Source: Kumtagia sp044326205
Lineage (GTDB): Bacteria; Pseudomonadota; Alphaproteobacteria; Rhizobiales; Rhizobiaceae
Reading direction: 5' to 3'
Length of the DNA stretch: 64,000 nt
Assembly (NCBI RefSeq): GCF_044326205.1
Contig: NZ_JBIRCY010000013.1
Coordinates: forward strand, 62,001 to 126,000
The translations under genes were made by a program, and so were the position numbers. This document shows, piece after piece, positions 35,145 through 43,331 of this stretch. Position 1 is the stretch's first letter. Each line of letters starts with the position of its first letter. The notes beneath the pieces were generated by a model. It was not told the origin of the DNA. It did no database searches and worked only from the letters and a program-made list of their open reading frames with translations.

Positions 35145-36263
35145 TCATTTCCTCCCCGAAATCTCTTTGGTGAACTCGGAAACGCTCAGCCTCTTCAGGA
35201 CGTCCCAATCCCAGTCGATGCCGATGCCGGGTTCGGAGGGCGCCAGCGCGTGGCCGTCGACGATCTCCATGTGCTTGCCGGTCAGGTCGTCGAGCTGCGG
35301 AATATACTCGACATATTTGCCGTTCTGGATGGCGCAGACCAGGCTGACATGCAGTTCCATCAGGAAGTGCGGGCAGACCGGCATGTCGAAGGCTTCCGCA
35401 GCGTGCGCGACCTTCAGCCAGGGCGTGATGCCGCCGATGCGGCCGACATCGACCTGCACGATCGAGCAGGCGCCCTTCTGCATGTATTCGCGGAAATGGC
35501 GGATCGAATAGAGCGACTCGCCGATGGCGACGGGCGTCGACGTCGAGTTGTTCAGCCGCACATGGCCGTCTATGTCGTCGGCCGGCAGCGGCTCCTCGAT
35601 CCAGGCGAGGTCGAGATCCCGCAGCCGCCCTGCCCGGCGGATCGCCTCGTCGACGGCAAAACCCTGGTTGCAGTCGGTCATCATCTCGTAGCTGTCGCCG
35701 ACCGCCTTGCGCACCGCCGACAGGCGGGCGAAATCTTCGGCGCCGCTTGGCTTGCCGATCTTGAATTTCGAGCCGCGAAAACCCTTCTCCTTTGAGGCCA
35801 GGGCGTCCTCGATCAGTGCCTCCGGCTCGATGTGCAGCCAGCCGCCTTCGGTCGTATAAAGCGGCGCGCGGTCCTTGGCGCCGCCGGCCAGTTTCCACAG
35901 CGGCAGGCCCTGCTTCTTGGCGCGCAGATCCCAGAGCGCAGTATCGATGGCGCAGAGCGCGATTGCCGTGATCGCGCCGATTGTGGTGGCGTGGGTGGCG
36001 AATTCCAGCTTGTGCCAGATCGCCTCGATCATGTCGGCGTCGTCGCCGATGATGCGTGGAGCGAGGTGGTCGGCGAGCAGCCGCATCACCGACGAGCCGC
36101 CGGTGCCGATTGTGTAGGAATAGCCGGTGCCGGTCGCCCCATCGGAATCGGTTATGGTGACGATCGGCGTTTCCTGGCTGACGAAACTCTGGATGGCGTC
36201 CGTGCGCACGACCTTGGGAACGAGGTCCACCATCCGCAATTCGACTTTTTCGATCCTCGCCAT
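35145..36263 (-). CDS. Mandelate racemase/enolase-superfamily sugar-acid dehydratase
   Basis: 372 residues. The barrel has SKFKIGKPSG with the KxK lysine, ligands in MMTDCNQGF, WIEEPLPADD and IGESLYS, and the partner His in CPHFLMELH with Asp in VQVDVGRIGG. The His-Asp dyad places it in the MR subgroup. It is a second, distinct acid-sugar dehydratase in the same operon as FucD (about 55 residues shorter), suggesting a second sugar acid or stereoisomer. GGGGGAGGAGACC precedes the ATG. Its substrate cannot be read from sequence. Confidence 0.82.
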   Translation of the reverse strand: MARIEKVELRMVDLVPKVVRTDAIQSFVSQETPIVTITDSDGATGTGYSYTIGTGGSSVMRLLADHLAPRIIGDDADMIEAIWHKLEFATHATTIGAITAIALCAIDTALWDLRAKKQGLPLWKLAGGAKDRAPLYTTEGGWLHIEPEALIEDALASKEKGFRGSKFKIGKPSGAEDFARLSAVRKAVGDSYEMMTDCNQGFAVDEAIRRAGRLRDLDLAWIEEPLPADDIDGHVRLNNSTSTPVAIGESLYSIRHFREYMQKGACSIVQVDVGRIGGITPWLKVAHAAEAFDMPVCPHFLMELHVSLVCAIQNGKYVEYIPQLDDLTGKHMEIVDGHALAPSEPGIGIDWDWDVLKRLSVSEFTKEISGRK

Positions 36264-36276
36264 CGGTCTCCTCCCC

Positions 36277-37374
36277 CTATTTCCTCAGCGTCTTGCCGGT
36301 CGCGGCATCAAACAGATGCGCCTGGCTTAGGTCCAGACTCATCGCGATCCGCTCCCCCGGTTTCAACGGTTTTGGGTTCAGCATGCGCGACACCCACTCC
36401 TTGCCGTCGAAACTTGCGAAGACCAGCGTCTCATTACCGAGCGGTTCGGTGACCGCGACCTGGAAGTCAGCCGAATGCAGGTCGGCTGCATCGCCGGCAT
36501 GCAGGCCGTGGCCGGCCGGATAGACGTCGTCCGGGCGCAGGCCGAAGATTACCTTCTGGCCGGCCGTCACGTTCTGCCGGAAGCGCGCCGGCAGCGGGAG
36601 TGTCGCGCCACCGGGGAAAGCCAGCTTGCCATCCGCGACGGTCGTTTCGAAAAGGTTCATCGGCGGCGAGCCGATAAAGCCGGCGACGAAGCGGGTGGCG
36701 GGGCGCTTGAACACCTCGTCGGGCGTGCCGACCTGCTCGATATGGCCATCGCGCATGATGACGATACGGTCCGACAAGGTCATCGCCTCGACCTGGTCGT
36801 GGGTGACGTAGATCATGGTGGTCTGCATGCGGGCGTGCAGCTTCTTGATCTCCGTGCGCACCTGGCTGCGCAGTTTCGCGTCAAGGTTGGACAACGGCTC
36901 GTCGAACAGGAAGACCTGCGGGTTGCGCACGATGGCCCGGCCCATGGCGACGCGCTGGCGCTGGCCGCCGGAAAGCTGCGACGGGCGGCGTTCGAGAAGC
37001 TGTTCAAGTCCGAGGATGCCAGCGGCTTCCGCGACTGCCTTGTCGATCTCCGGCTGCGGCCGCCCCGCGATCTTCAGCGAGAAACCCATGTTCTCGCGCA
37101 CGGTCATATGCGGGTAAAGCGCGTAGGACTGGAACACCATCGAGATGTTGCGCGAGCGCGGCGGCAGTTCGTTGACCACCTTGCCGCCGATCCTGATCTC
37201 GCCACCGGAGATCGGCTCCAACCCGGCGATCATGCGCAGGGTCGTCGACTTGCCGCAGCCGGACGGGCCGACCAGGCAGATGAATTCGCGGTCGGCGATC
37301 TCCAGGTCGATGCCATGCACGACCGGCGTGGCGCCGTAGCGTTTTTCGAGTTTCTTGAGTGTGACCGTGGCCAT
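36277..37374 (-). CDS. Carbohydrate ABC transporter ATPase (MalK/UgpC type)
   Basis: 365 residues: Walker A GPSGCGKST, signature LSGGQRQRVAMGRAI, Walker B VFLFDEPLSNLDAKLR, H-loop VTHDQVEAM, and a C-terminal TOBE-type regulatory domain (IFGLRPDDVYP, GERIAMSL). It energises the two adjoining permeases and is part of the SBP-permease-permease-ATPase set feeding the fucose-type operon. AAAGGA precedes the ATG; 4 nt separate it from the permease. Confidence 0.95.
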   Translation of the reverse strand: MATVTLKKLEKRYGATPVVHGIDLEIADREFICLVGPSGCGKSTTLRMIAGLEPISGGEIRIGGKVVNELPPRSRNISMVFQSYALYPHMTVRENMGFSLKIAGRPQPEIDKAVAEAAGILGLEQLLERRPSQLSGGQRQRVAMGRAIVRNPQVFLFDEPLSNLDAKLRSQVRTEIKKLHARMQTTMIYVTHDQVEAMTLSDRIVIMRDGHIEQVGTPDEVFKRPATRFVAGFIGSPPMNLFETTVADGKLAFPGGATLPLPARFRQNVTAGQKVIFGLRPDDVYPAGHGLHAGDAADLHSADFQVAVTEPLGNETLVFASFDGKEWVSRMLNPKPLKPGERIAMSLDLSQAHLFDAATGKTLRK

Positions 37375-37378
37375 GGGA

Positions 37379-38245
37379 CTATCCTTTGACCGCGCCCGAG
37401 GTCAGGCCGCCGACGAGATGTTTCTGGACAATGAAGGTGAGGGTCAGCGCCGGCACGATCATCACCACGGCCAGCGCGCACATGCCGCGCCAGTCGATGG
37501 TGAATTCGGAGGTGTAGTCGAGCAGGCCGACAGGCAAGGTTTTGGAGTTGACCGATCGCGTCAGTTGCGAGGCGAGTGCGAACTCGTTCCACGAGGTCAG
37601 GAAGGCGAAGATGCCAGCCGAGGCGATGCCCGGCCCAGCCAGCGGGAACTCGACCTGCCAGAATGCCTGCCACGGCGTGCAGCCGTCGATCTGCGCGGCC
37701 TCCGCCAGATCCTTCGGCACCTGCCGGAAGAAACCGTCGATCAGCCAGATGGTGAAGGGGATGTTCAGCGCCACATAGGCCAGGATCAGGCCGAAATGCG
37801 TGTCGATGATGCCGAGCCGCGCATAGACGAAGAACAGCGGCAGCGACAGCGCGATGCCGGGCACCGTTCGCGTCAGCATCAGGCCCAAAAACATGCCGGA
37901 CTTGCCGCGAAACCGGTAGCGGGCGAAGGCGTAGCCGCCGGCCATGCCGATGGCGACGGCGATCACTGTCGAGGTCACCGAGATGATCAGCGAGTTGCGG
38001 AAATATTCCAGCACCGGGATGCCGCCCTTGCCGATGCCGGAGAACATCGAGACATAGGCGTCGAAGGACAGTTCCTGCGGGATCCATACCGGTGGCTTGG
38101 CCATGATCTCGACCGTCGGCCGCAGCGACGACACCACGATCCACAGGCCGGGCATGCAGATGATCAGCATCGCCAGGAACAGGCCGGCGAGATGCGCGAC
38201 CTTCAGGATGCGGCGCTTGAGCACGGCGGAGGCATTCTCGTCCAT
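37379..38245 (-). CDS. Sugar ABC transporter permease (MalG-like)
   Basis: 288 residues from the ATG at 38245, 2 nt after the stop of the partner permease. Six hydrophobic segments are visible. The EAA loop is EAAQIDGCTPWQAFWQVEFPLAGPGI. It is the MalG-type half of the channel; MalF-type is encoded next. A longer frame reaching into the partner gene is rejected as it gives no plausible N-terminus. Confidence 0.93.
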   Translation of the reverse strand: MDENASAVLKRRILKVAHLAGLFLAMLIICMPGLWIVVSSLRPTVEIMAKPPVWIPQELSFDAYVSMFSGIGKGGIPVLEYFRNSLIISVTSTVIAVAIGMAGGYAFARYRFRGKSGMFLGLMLTRTVPGIALSLPLFFVYARLGIIDTHFGLILAYVALNIPFTIWLIDGFFRQVPKDLAEAAQIDGCTPWQAFWQVEFPLAGPGIASAGIFAFLTSWNEFALASQLTRSVNSKTLPVGLLDYTSEFTIDWRGMCALAVVMIVPALTLTFIVQKHLVGGLTSGAVKG

Positions 38246-38247
38246 CG

Positions 38248-39144
38248 TCACCACTCGGCGCCGATCTGAGAGCGGGCGGCGGCCAGCTTCCGGAAGAAGT
38301 AGACGGTGAACAAGATCGACAGCAGGATCGAGAAATAGGCCATGGCGTTGGCCAGCCCCATGCGCGCGTCGCTGTAGGCGGTGCGGGCGACCAGCGTCCA
38401 CAAAAGCTCGGTGCGGCCGGCCGGGCCGCCATCGGTCATGATTTTTACGATGTCATAGGCGCGCGCCACATCAAGCGAGCGGATGGTCATGGCGATATAG
38501 GCGAACGGCATGACGAACGGCCAGATAACATAGCGAAAAGTCTGCCACGGCGTGCAGCCGTCGACGCGCGCCGCCTCGATCGGTTCCTTCGGCATGGCGA
38601 GCAGGCCGGCGAGGATGAGGATGGCGAAGACCGAGGTCGACGACCAGATTTCGGCGACCGAGATGGCGATGAAGGCCAGATGCCCCTCGATCAGCCAAGG
38701 GATCGCCTGATCGGTCAGGCCAAGCGCCTGCAGCGCGTTGTTCACCAGACCGATATTGTCGTTGAACATGAACTTGAACTGGAAGCCGACGAGGATCGGC
38801 GAGAACATCATCGGGAACATCATCAGCGTGCGCAGCACGCGCTGGCCACGGCTCGCCTTCTCGACCAGCAGCGCCAGCCCGAGGCCGAGCAGCATTTCGA
38901 GATTGAGCGCGACGGTCAGCAGCAGCACGGTGCGGCCGAAGGCGACCCAGAAATTCCAGTCGGAAAGGATGGAGACGTAGTTGCGGAAGCCGACGAAGAC
39001 GAAAAACGTCTCGGGCTTGGTGAGCCGGAACGACGTGAAGCTGGAATAGAAGGACAGCAGCAAGGGCACGACAACCACCGCCGCCAGCACGACGATCGCC
39101 GGCAGGAGAAGCAGTGTCGGCGCTGTGGGTCTCCAGCCTTTCAT
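38248..39144 (-). CDS. Sugar ABC transporter permease (MalF-like)
   Basis: 298 residues from the ATG at 39144 with AGGACCCC upstream. Membrane segments start with TLLLLPAIVVLAAVVVVPLL. The EAA loop is EAARVDGCTPWQTFRYVIWP. It forms the heteromeric channel with the product of the next gene. A palindromic element separates it from the binding-protein gene. Confidence 0.93.
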   Translation of the reverse strand: MKGWRPTAPTLLLLPAIVVLAAVVVVPLLLSFYSSFTSFRLTKPETFFVFVGFRNYVSILSDWNFWVAFGRTVLLLTVALNLEMLLGLGLALLVEKASRGQRVLRTLMMFPMMFSPILVGFQFKFMFNDNIGLVNNALQALGLTDQAIPWLIEGHLAFIAISVAEIWSSTSVFAILILAGLLAMPKEPIEAARVDGCTPWQTFRYVIWPFVMPFAYIAMTIRSLDVARAYDIVKIMTDGGPAGRTELLWTLVARTAYSDARMGLANAMAYFSILLSILFTVYFFRKLAAARSQIGAEW

Positions 39145-39180
39145 CGGGGTCCTGTCGTCATAGCGCCGGCGGAGCGGCAG

Positions 39181-39314
39181 CCTCACCCTTCCCCTTGTGG
39201 GGAGGGTCGGCGAGCAGGCGAAGCCTGCGAGACGGGGTGGGGGTGAACCGGAACGAGGATACCGTTAGACCCCACCCGGCCCTGCGGGCCACCCTCCCCA
39301 CGAGGGGGAGGGTA
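39181..39314. repeat. Intergenic palindromic element B
   Basis: Near-symmetric element with hairpin CCTTCCCCTTGTGGGGAGG, then GCAGGCGAAGCCTGC, and an inverted counterpart ending in CCTCCCCACGAGGGGGAGG. It fills the gap between the solute-binding protein gene and the first permease gene. Such stems can stop exonucleases and so raise binding-protein mRNA over permease mRNA, a known pattern in sugar operons; here that is inference. Confidence 0.8.
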
Positions 39315-39325
39315 AGGTACGCGCT

Positions 39326-40645
39326 CTACAGCTCGCCGGCGTCCTCAAGAATCTGCGTCGCCTTGGCGGCCGCGTCGTCAAGCGCCTGCTTGGAGGTCTT
39401 GTCGCCAAGGATGGCGGCCTGCAGCTCCGGATAGACGGCGTTGGAGATCTCGATCCAGGACGGCGTCTGCGGCACGGCGAAGGCGTTCGCGGCGGCTTCC
39501 TGGAAAGCCTTCAAAACCTCGGTCTTGTAGGGATCGCCGTTGGCCTGCTGGATGTCCCATTCCCACACAGCGGTGCGGGTGGGCAGCGGGCCGGCGGCGG
39601 CCTCCAGCTTTTGGCTGTCCTCGTTGGTCAGCCACCAGACGAGCGAGGCGGCGGCCTCCTTACTGGCGCAGCTTTCGGTGACCGAGAAGCCGTGATGGCC
39701 GGCCCAGCCGGTACGCTTGCCCGACGAACCCTTGGGCTGAACCTTCACGCCAACATTGCCGGCGACCTTGGACGCCTTCGGGTCGTTGAAGAAGCCGGCC
39801 CAGCCCGGCCAGTCGAGGTTCAACGCCACGGTGCCCGAGGCAAAACCCTGGCCGAGATCGTCCCAGAGGTAGTTGGTGGTGCCGGCTGGAACGGCCTTGG
39901 CCTTGTAGAGATTGACGAACCAGTCGAGCGCGCGCACGCCAGCTTCCGAATTGAAGACCGGCTTCTTGTCCTTGTCGAGATATTCGCCGCCCTCGGCGAT
40001 GACCATCTCGTAGAAGCGGCCGTTGATCGCCTCTTCCTTGCCGGCGAACTGGGTGCCGTAGAAATCCGGCGGAGAGGCGAAGAACTCCGCCTGCTTCGTC
40101 ACCTCTTCCCAGGTGTCCGGCGGGGTCAGTTCCTCGCCGGTCTTCGCCTTGTAGGCGGCCTTCTTGGCTTCGTCGGCGTAGAGGCTCTTCTGGTAGTACA
40201 GTGCCGACACGTCGAACTGGGCGCGCGGCAGCATCACCAGCTTGCCGTCGATGGTCGATGCCGCAATGTTGGCGGGCACGAAGGCGTCGACCTCGGCCTT
40301 CGGCAGCAGCGCCGTCAGGTCGGTGTAGATGCCCGGATATTGCGGCGCAAAGGACGAATGGTTGGAGCCGACGCACCAGGAAATCGAGCCGGTGGCGATG
40401 TCCGACTTGATCTCCTTGTCGAGCTCGAAATGGTTCTTCTTGGAGATGACGTTGACTTTTGCGCCAGTCGCCTTCTCCCAATCGGCGATGCGCGCATAGA
40501 GCGCCTCGTACTGCTGGCCGCCGATCAGCTTGGCGTCGATGGTGACGCCCTCGAATTTGCCCGGCAGGTCCTGCGCGAAAGCCGCGCCGGCGCCAAGCGC
40601 CAATGCAATCACCCCGGCCGACACGCCGGAAAGCAGTCTCTTCAT
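39326..40645 (-). CDS. Periplasmic sugar-binding protein of an ABC transporter
   Basis: 439 residues, start at 40645 after GGGAGGATCGG. The signal peptide is MKRLLSGVSAGVIALALGAG followed by AAFAQ. It has the family 1 extracellular binding-protein layout: FEGVTIDAKLIGGQQYEALY, DLTALLPKAEVDAF, PDTWEEVTKQAEFF and GHHGFSVTESCASKEAAASL. It is the first gene of the long minus-strand operon that runs to fucD, with the operator candidate and the divergent IclR gene just upstream. This fits delivery of the pathway sugar. Confidence 0.93.
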   Translation of the reverse strand: MKRLLSGVSAGVIALALGAGAAFAQDLPGKFEGVTIDAKLIGGQQYEALYARIADWEKATGAKVNVISKKNHFELDKEIKSDIATGSISWCVGSNHSSFAPQYPGIYTDLTALLPKAEVDAFVPANIAASTIDGKLVMLPRAQFDVSALYYQKSLYADEAKKAAYKAKTGEELTPPDTWEEVTKQAEFFASPPDFYGTQFAGKEEAINGRFYEMVIAEGGEYLDKDKKPVFNSEAGVRALDWFVNLYKAKAVPAGTTNYLWDDLGQGFASGTVALNLDWPGWAGFFNDPKASKVAGNVGVKVQPKGSSGKRTGWAGHHGFSVTESCASKEAAASLVWWLTNEDSQKLEAAAGPLPTRTAVWEWDIQQANGDPYKTEVLKAFQEAAANAFAVPQTPSWIEISNAVYPELQAAILGDKTSKQALDDAAAKATQILEDAGEL

Positions 40646-40697
40646 CCGATCCTCCCTTGGGGCGCGGCCACGCCGCGTCAAAACGGAAGCGTCCCAC

Positions 40698-40714
40698 GAA
40701 TGAGCGCTTCATTC
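40698..40714. promoter_or_regulatory. Palindromic candidate operator for the IclR-type regulator
   Basis: GAATGAGCGCTTCATTC: 6-nt arms GAATGA/TCATTC around a 5-nt spacer, in the 169-bp gap between divergent operons. It lies 53 nt upstream of the binding-protein start and 101 nt upstream of the regulator start, as expected for a site bound by the adjacent regulator. No experimental evidence is available from sequence. Confidence 0.55.
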
Positions 40715-40814
40715 ATATACAAAGATCATTTTCACGGATCGGTCAAGCGCCAATTGCTTTTGCCGATTGCTTTGTGCGTATATGCAGGCAAGAATTCACA
40801 GGGGAGGACCTGCC

Positions 40815-41600
40815 ATGGAAGACGAGGAATCGGACCGCTATCGCGCGCCGGCGCTCGACAAGGGCCTCGACATCCTGGAACTGCTGGCCGGCGTCGATGG
40901 CGGGCTGACGCAAGCGGAGATCGCCAAGCAGCTCGGCCGCAGCCCCAACGAATTCTACCGCATGCTCGACCGGCTGGTGAAACGCGGCTACGTGACCAAG
41001 CCCGACGGCGACCGCTATTCGCTGACGCTGAAACTGTTCGGCCTGGCGCAGTTGCACGCGCCGGTGCGCCGGCTAGTCTCCTATGCTACGCCGCTGATGC
41101 GCGAACTGGCGGAAACCTCGCGGCAGGCCAACCAGCTCGTCGTGTTCGATCGCGGCTCGGCCGTGGTCATCGCCCAGCAGGAGGCGCCGGGATACTGGGG
41201 AATTTCGATCCGCGTCGGCTCGCATATCAGCCTGTTCGACACCGGCTCCGGCCATGTGCTGCTCGCCTTCCGCTCGCAGGAAGAGCGGCAGATGATGATC
41301 TCCGAGCATCTGCGCAGCACGGAGAAGCCGGCGCAGCCGCCGGAATTCTTCAACCGGCTCGACCAGATCCGCGACCGCGGCTACGAGATGATGGCGAGCC
41401 TGCAGACCGCCGGCGTCTACAACCTCTCGGCCCCCGTCCTCGGCCCCGACGGCAAGGCTATCGCGGCCCTCACCGTGCCCTATATCACGCTGGTCAACCT
41501 GGCCTCGGCGCCTGATATCACGCAGACCATCGAGCTGTTGCTGGCAACCGCCGAGCAGTTGTCGCGGCTGGCGGGCTCGGACGTCACGCAAGTCTTGTAG
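40815..41600 (+). CDS. IclR-family transcriptional regulator of the fucose-type operon
   Basis: 261 residues; the start at 40815 follows GGGGAGGACCTGCC. An N-terminal winged helix (ALDKGLDILELLAG, LTQAEIAKQLGRSPNEFYRM, LVKRGYV) precedes an IclR effector domain (HAPVRRLVSYATPLMRELA, GSGHVLLAF, RDRGYEMMAS, AIAALTVPYI). It is divergent from the transporter-catabolic operon and followed by the lactonase gene after 76 bp. IclR members in sugar operons usually repress until a pathway intermediate binds. Confidence 0.92.
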   Translation: MEDEESDRYRAPALDKGLDILELLAGVDGGLTQAEIAKQLGRSPNEFYRMLDRLVKRGYVTKPDGDRYSLTLKLFGLAQLHAPVRRLVSYATPLMRELAETSRQANQLVVFDRGSAVVIAQQEAPGYWGISIRVGSHISLFDTGSGHVLLAFRSQEERQMMISEHLRSTEKPAQPPEFFNRLDQIRDRGYEMMASLQTAGVYNLSAPVLGPDGKAIAALTVPYITLVNLASAPDITQTIELLLATAEQLSRLAGSDVTQVL

Positions 41601-41676
41601 AGTTGCCAACCCAGATTCTTATTTGAAGGCTCAATTCCTCTGTGAGCAGCGAGCCTACAGGTCAGGGAGGACCAAA

Positions 41677-42513
41677 ATGATCATCGACACCCATCTGCAC
41701 ATCGTCGACCAGTCGGCGCTGCGCTATCCGTGGCTTTCCGGCGCTCCGGCGCTGAACCGCGATTTTTCCTACGAGGAGTACGCGCGGGAGGCCAGGCGCG
41801 GCGGCATTTCGCAGACGCTGCACATGGAAGTCGACGTCGCACCCGAGGACATCGAGGCCGAGACCGCCTATGTGGCGCGCAAGGCGCGCGCGCCCGGCAG
41901 CCTGCTGCGCGGAGCGATTGCCGCCTGCCGCCCGGAAGACCCGGGCTTCGCCGAATATTTGGAACGGGTGCGCGAGACGAAATTCGTCAAGGGGTTTCGC
42001 CGCGTGCTGCATGTCGTGTCCGACGACGTGTCCGAGGGCGCGCTATTCCGCGAGAATGTCCAGCGGCTGAAAGGCACCGGGCTGACCTTCGACCTCTGCG
42101 TGCTGCCGCACCAGATTCCCAAGGCGATCGAACTGATCGACCTGGCGCCTGATGTGCAGTTCGTACTCGACCATTGCGGCGTGCCGGACATCAAGGCGAA
42201 CGCCGAGCACCCCTGGCGCGAGCACATGAGCGAGATCGCCAAGCGCCCCAATGTCGTTGGCAAAATCTCCGGTGTGGTCGCCTACGCCGATTCGGACAGT
42301 TGGACGGTCGAGACGCTGCGCCCCTATGTCGAGCACACGATCGGCGTGTTCGGCTGGGACCGCGTGGTGTGGGGCAGCGACTGGCCGGTCTGCACGCTTG
42401 GCGGCGGGCTGTCGACGTGGCTGGCGGCGACGCAAGCGCTGGTAGCCGGCGCCAGCGCGGAGGAGCGGACGAAGCTGTTTTCAGGGAATGCGAAGAGGGT
42501 GTGGGGGTTGTAG
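41677..42513 (+). CDS. Amidohydrolase-family sugar lactonase, probable L-fucono-1,5-lactonase (COG3618)
   Basis: 278 residues; CAGGGAGGACC precedes the ATG at 41677. COG3618-type TIM barrel: MIIDTHLHIVD with metal-site His pair, RYPWL, FVKGFRRVLH, FVLDHCGVPDI, NVVGKISGV and VVWGSDWPV with the catalytic-type Asp. Family members hydrolyse L-fucono-1,5-lactone and related lactones. Together with FucD, the dehydrogenase, the mutarotase and the FAH protein it supplies the lactone step. It follows the regulator on the plus strand and is probably co-regulated. Confidence 0.85.
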   Translation: MIIDTHLHIVDQSALRYPWLSGAPALNRDFSYEEYAREARRGGISQTLHMEVDVAPEDIEAETAYVARKARAPGSLLRGAIAACRPEDPGFAEYLERVRETKFVKGFRRVLHVVSDDVSEGALFRENVQRLKGTGLTFDLCVLPHQIPKAIELIDLAPDVQFVLDHCGVPDIKANAEHPWREHMSEIAKRPNVVGKISGVVAYADSDSWTVETLRPYVEHTIGVFGWDRVVWGSDWPVCTLGGGLSTWLAATQALVAGASAEERTKLFSGNAKRVWGL

Positions 42514-42545
42514 GGTTCTGCAAGCACAATCAACTTCGGCCTAAG

Positions 42546-42556
42546 AGGGTCACCCT
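42546..42556. promoter_or_regulatory. Small palindrome before the toxin gene, possible autoregulatory site
   Basis: AGGGTCACCCT, perfect around a central C, ends 4 nt before the toxin ATG. Toxin-antitoxin operons are usually repressed through palindromes at this place. The site is short, so the call is weak. Confidence 0.3.
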
Positions 42557-42560
42557 TCAG

Positions 42561-43040
42561 ATGTTCGAAATCGCCCGGACGGCGGAATTCGTAGCTTGGG
42601 TGGGTGATCTAGCCGATAATCGTGCCAGAAACCGCATCTTGCAGCGTATCGACCGGGCAAGGGCAGGAATGCTGGGTGACGTGAAATATTTCGATGGCAT
42701 TGGTGAGATGCGCATCGACTACGGACCAGGGTACCGCCTTTACTATCCCTCGGGGATGCAAAGCCCTCGCCTTCAGGCGACGGGAAGGACAAGGAAGTCG
42801 CGAAGCGACAACTCCCAAGAGCAACAGCGATGTTGGACGATTGGCCGATCGTTCGGCTCGCCCTATCCACAGAGCAGTCGATTTCAAATCGACCCTGTCC
42901 TCGAACCCCTCGCCTTGCAGGCGAGGGTTGTTCAGTTCTTTCGCCACGGGAGTAGACTCATTGTCCTGTTATGCGGTGGCGACAAGTCCACGCAACAACG
43001 CGACATCCGACGCGCGCTGACGCTCGCCAAGGAGATATGA
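42561..43040 (+). CDS. RelE/HigB-type toxin interrupted in frame by a palindromic insert
   Basis: Reads as an addiction-module killer protein of the HigB/RelE group, cut in two. Residues 1-62 (MFEIARTAEFVAWVGDLADN ... RIDYGPGYRLYY) and 128-159 (RHGSRLIVLLCGGDKSTQQR ... LAKEI) together make the normal 95-residue protein. Between them about 65 codons (42747-42941) match nothing in the family and are rich in palindromes. The frame stays open, so a 159-residue protein may still be made. The insert falls at the turn between two beta strands. The stop abuts the antitoxin ATG. Whether the product is toxic, tamed or dead is unknown. Confidence 0.8.
   Translation: MFEIARTAEFVAWVGDLADNRARNRILQRIDRARAGMLGDVKYFDGIGEMRIDYGPGYRLYYPSGMQSPRLQATGRTRKSRSDNSQEQQRCWTIGRSFGSPYPQSSRFQIDPVLEPLALQARVVQFFRHGSRLIVLLCGGDKSTQQRDIRRALTLAKEI
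42747..42941. repeat. Palindrome-rich insert inside the toxin gene (palindromic coding element)
   Basis: About 195 bp. Near each end lies a version of the same palindrome: CCCTCGCCTTCAGGCGACGGG around 42764-42784 (split by one extra C) and CCCTCGCCT/AGGCGAGGG with loop TGC at 42907-42927. Inside are GTCGC/GCGAC with loop GAA (42797-42809) and GTCGATTT/AAATCGAC around a C (42877-42893). No stop occurs in the toxin frame, in one other forward frame, or in two reverse frames. The design resembles Rickettsia palindromic elements, though the sequence is of a different, rhizobial kind. Confidence 0.75.
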
Positions 43041-43328
43041 ATGCCGCTCAAGACATATCCATTCGACAGTTCGAAGTATCTCGGCAGCGACGAGTCGCAG
43101 CGCGAGTTGCTGGCCGATGCGATGGAAACTGGCAATGCCGTCTATATTGCCCATGCAATCGGCGTGGTGGCGCGCGCACGCGGCATGACCAGCATCGCGC
43201 AGGAGGCCGGCATACCGCGCGAGAAGCTGTACGAAGCGCTGGTCGACGATACCGAGCCAGACGTCGAAACGCTCCTCGACGTACTGAAGCGACTCGGCAT
43301 CGAGCCGTCCACACTGGCAGCGGAATAG
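43041..43328 (+). CDS. HigA-type antitoxin (addiction module antidote protein)
   Basis: 95 residues with an XRE-like helix-turn-helix: VVARARGMTSIAQEAGIPRE then LYEALVDDTEPDVETLLDVL. The opening FDSSKYLGSDESQRELLADA matches the antidote family paired with this toxin type. AAGGAGATATGA precedes the ATG, which starts at the base after the toxin stop. Antitoxin second, toxin first is the HigBA order. It looks intact even though its toxin gene is interrupted. Confidence 0.88.
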   Translation: MPLKTYPFDSSKYLGSDESQRELLADAMETGNAVYIAHAIGVVARARGMTSIAQEAGIPREKLYEALVDDTEPDVETLLDVLKRLGIEPSTLAAE

Positions 43329-43331
43329 ATC

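Noticed and set aside
42877..42893. tRNA anticodon-arm-like hairpin in the toxin insert
   Set aside because: The loop and stem resemble an anticodon arm, but no acceptor, D or T arm of a cloverleaf can be built around it.
42694..43020. Second plus-strand frame through the toxin insert
   Set aside because: It begins inside the toxin gene and has no family match; it only shows that the insert lacks stops in this frame too.
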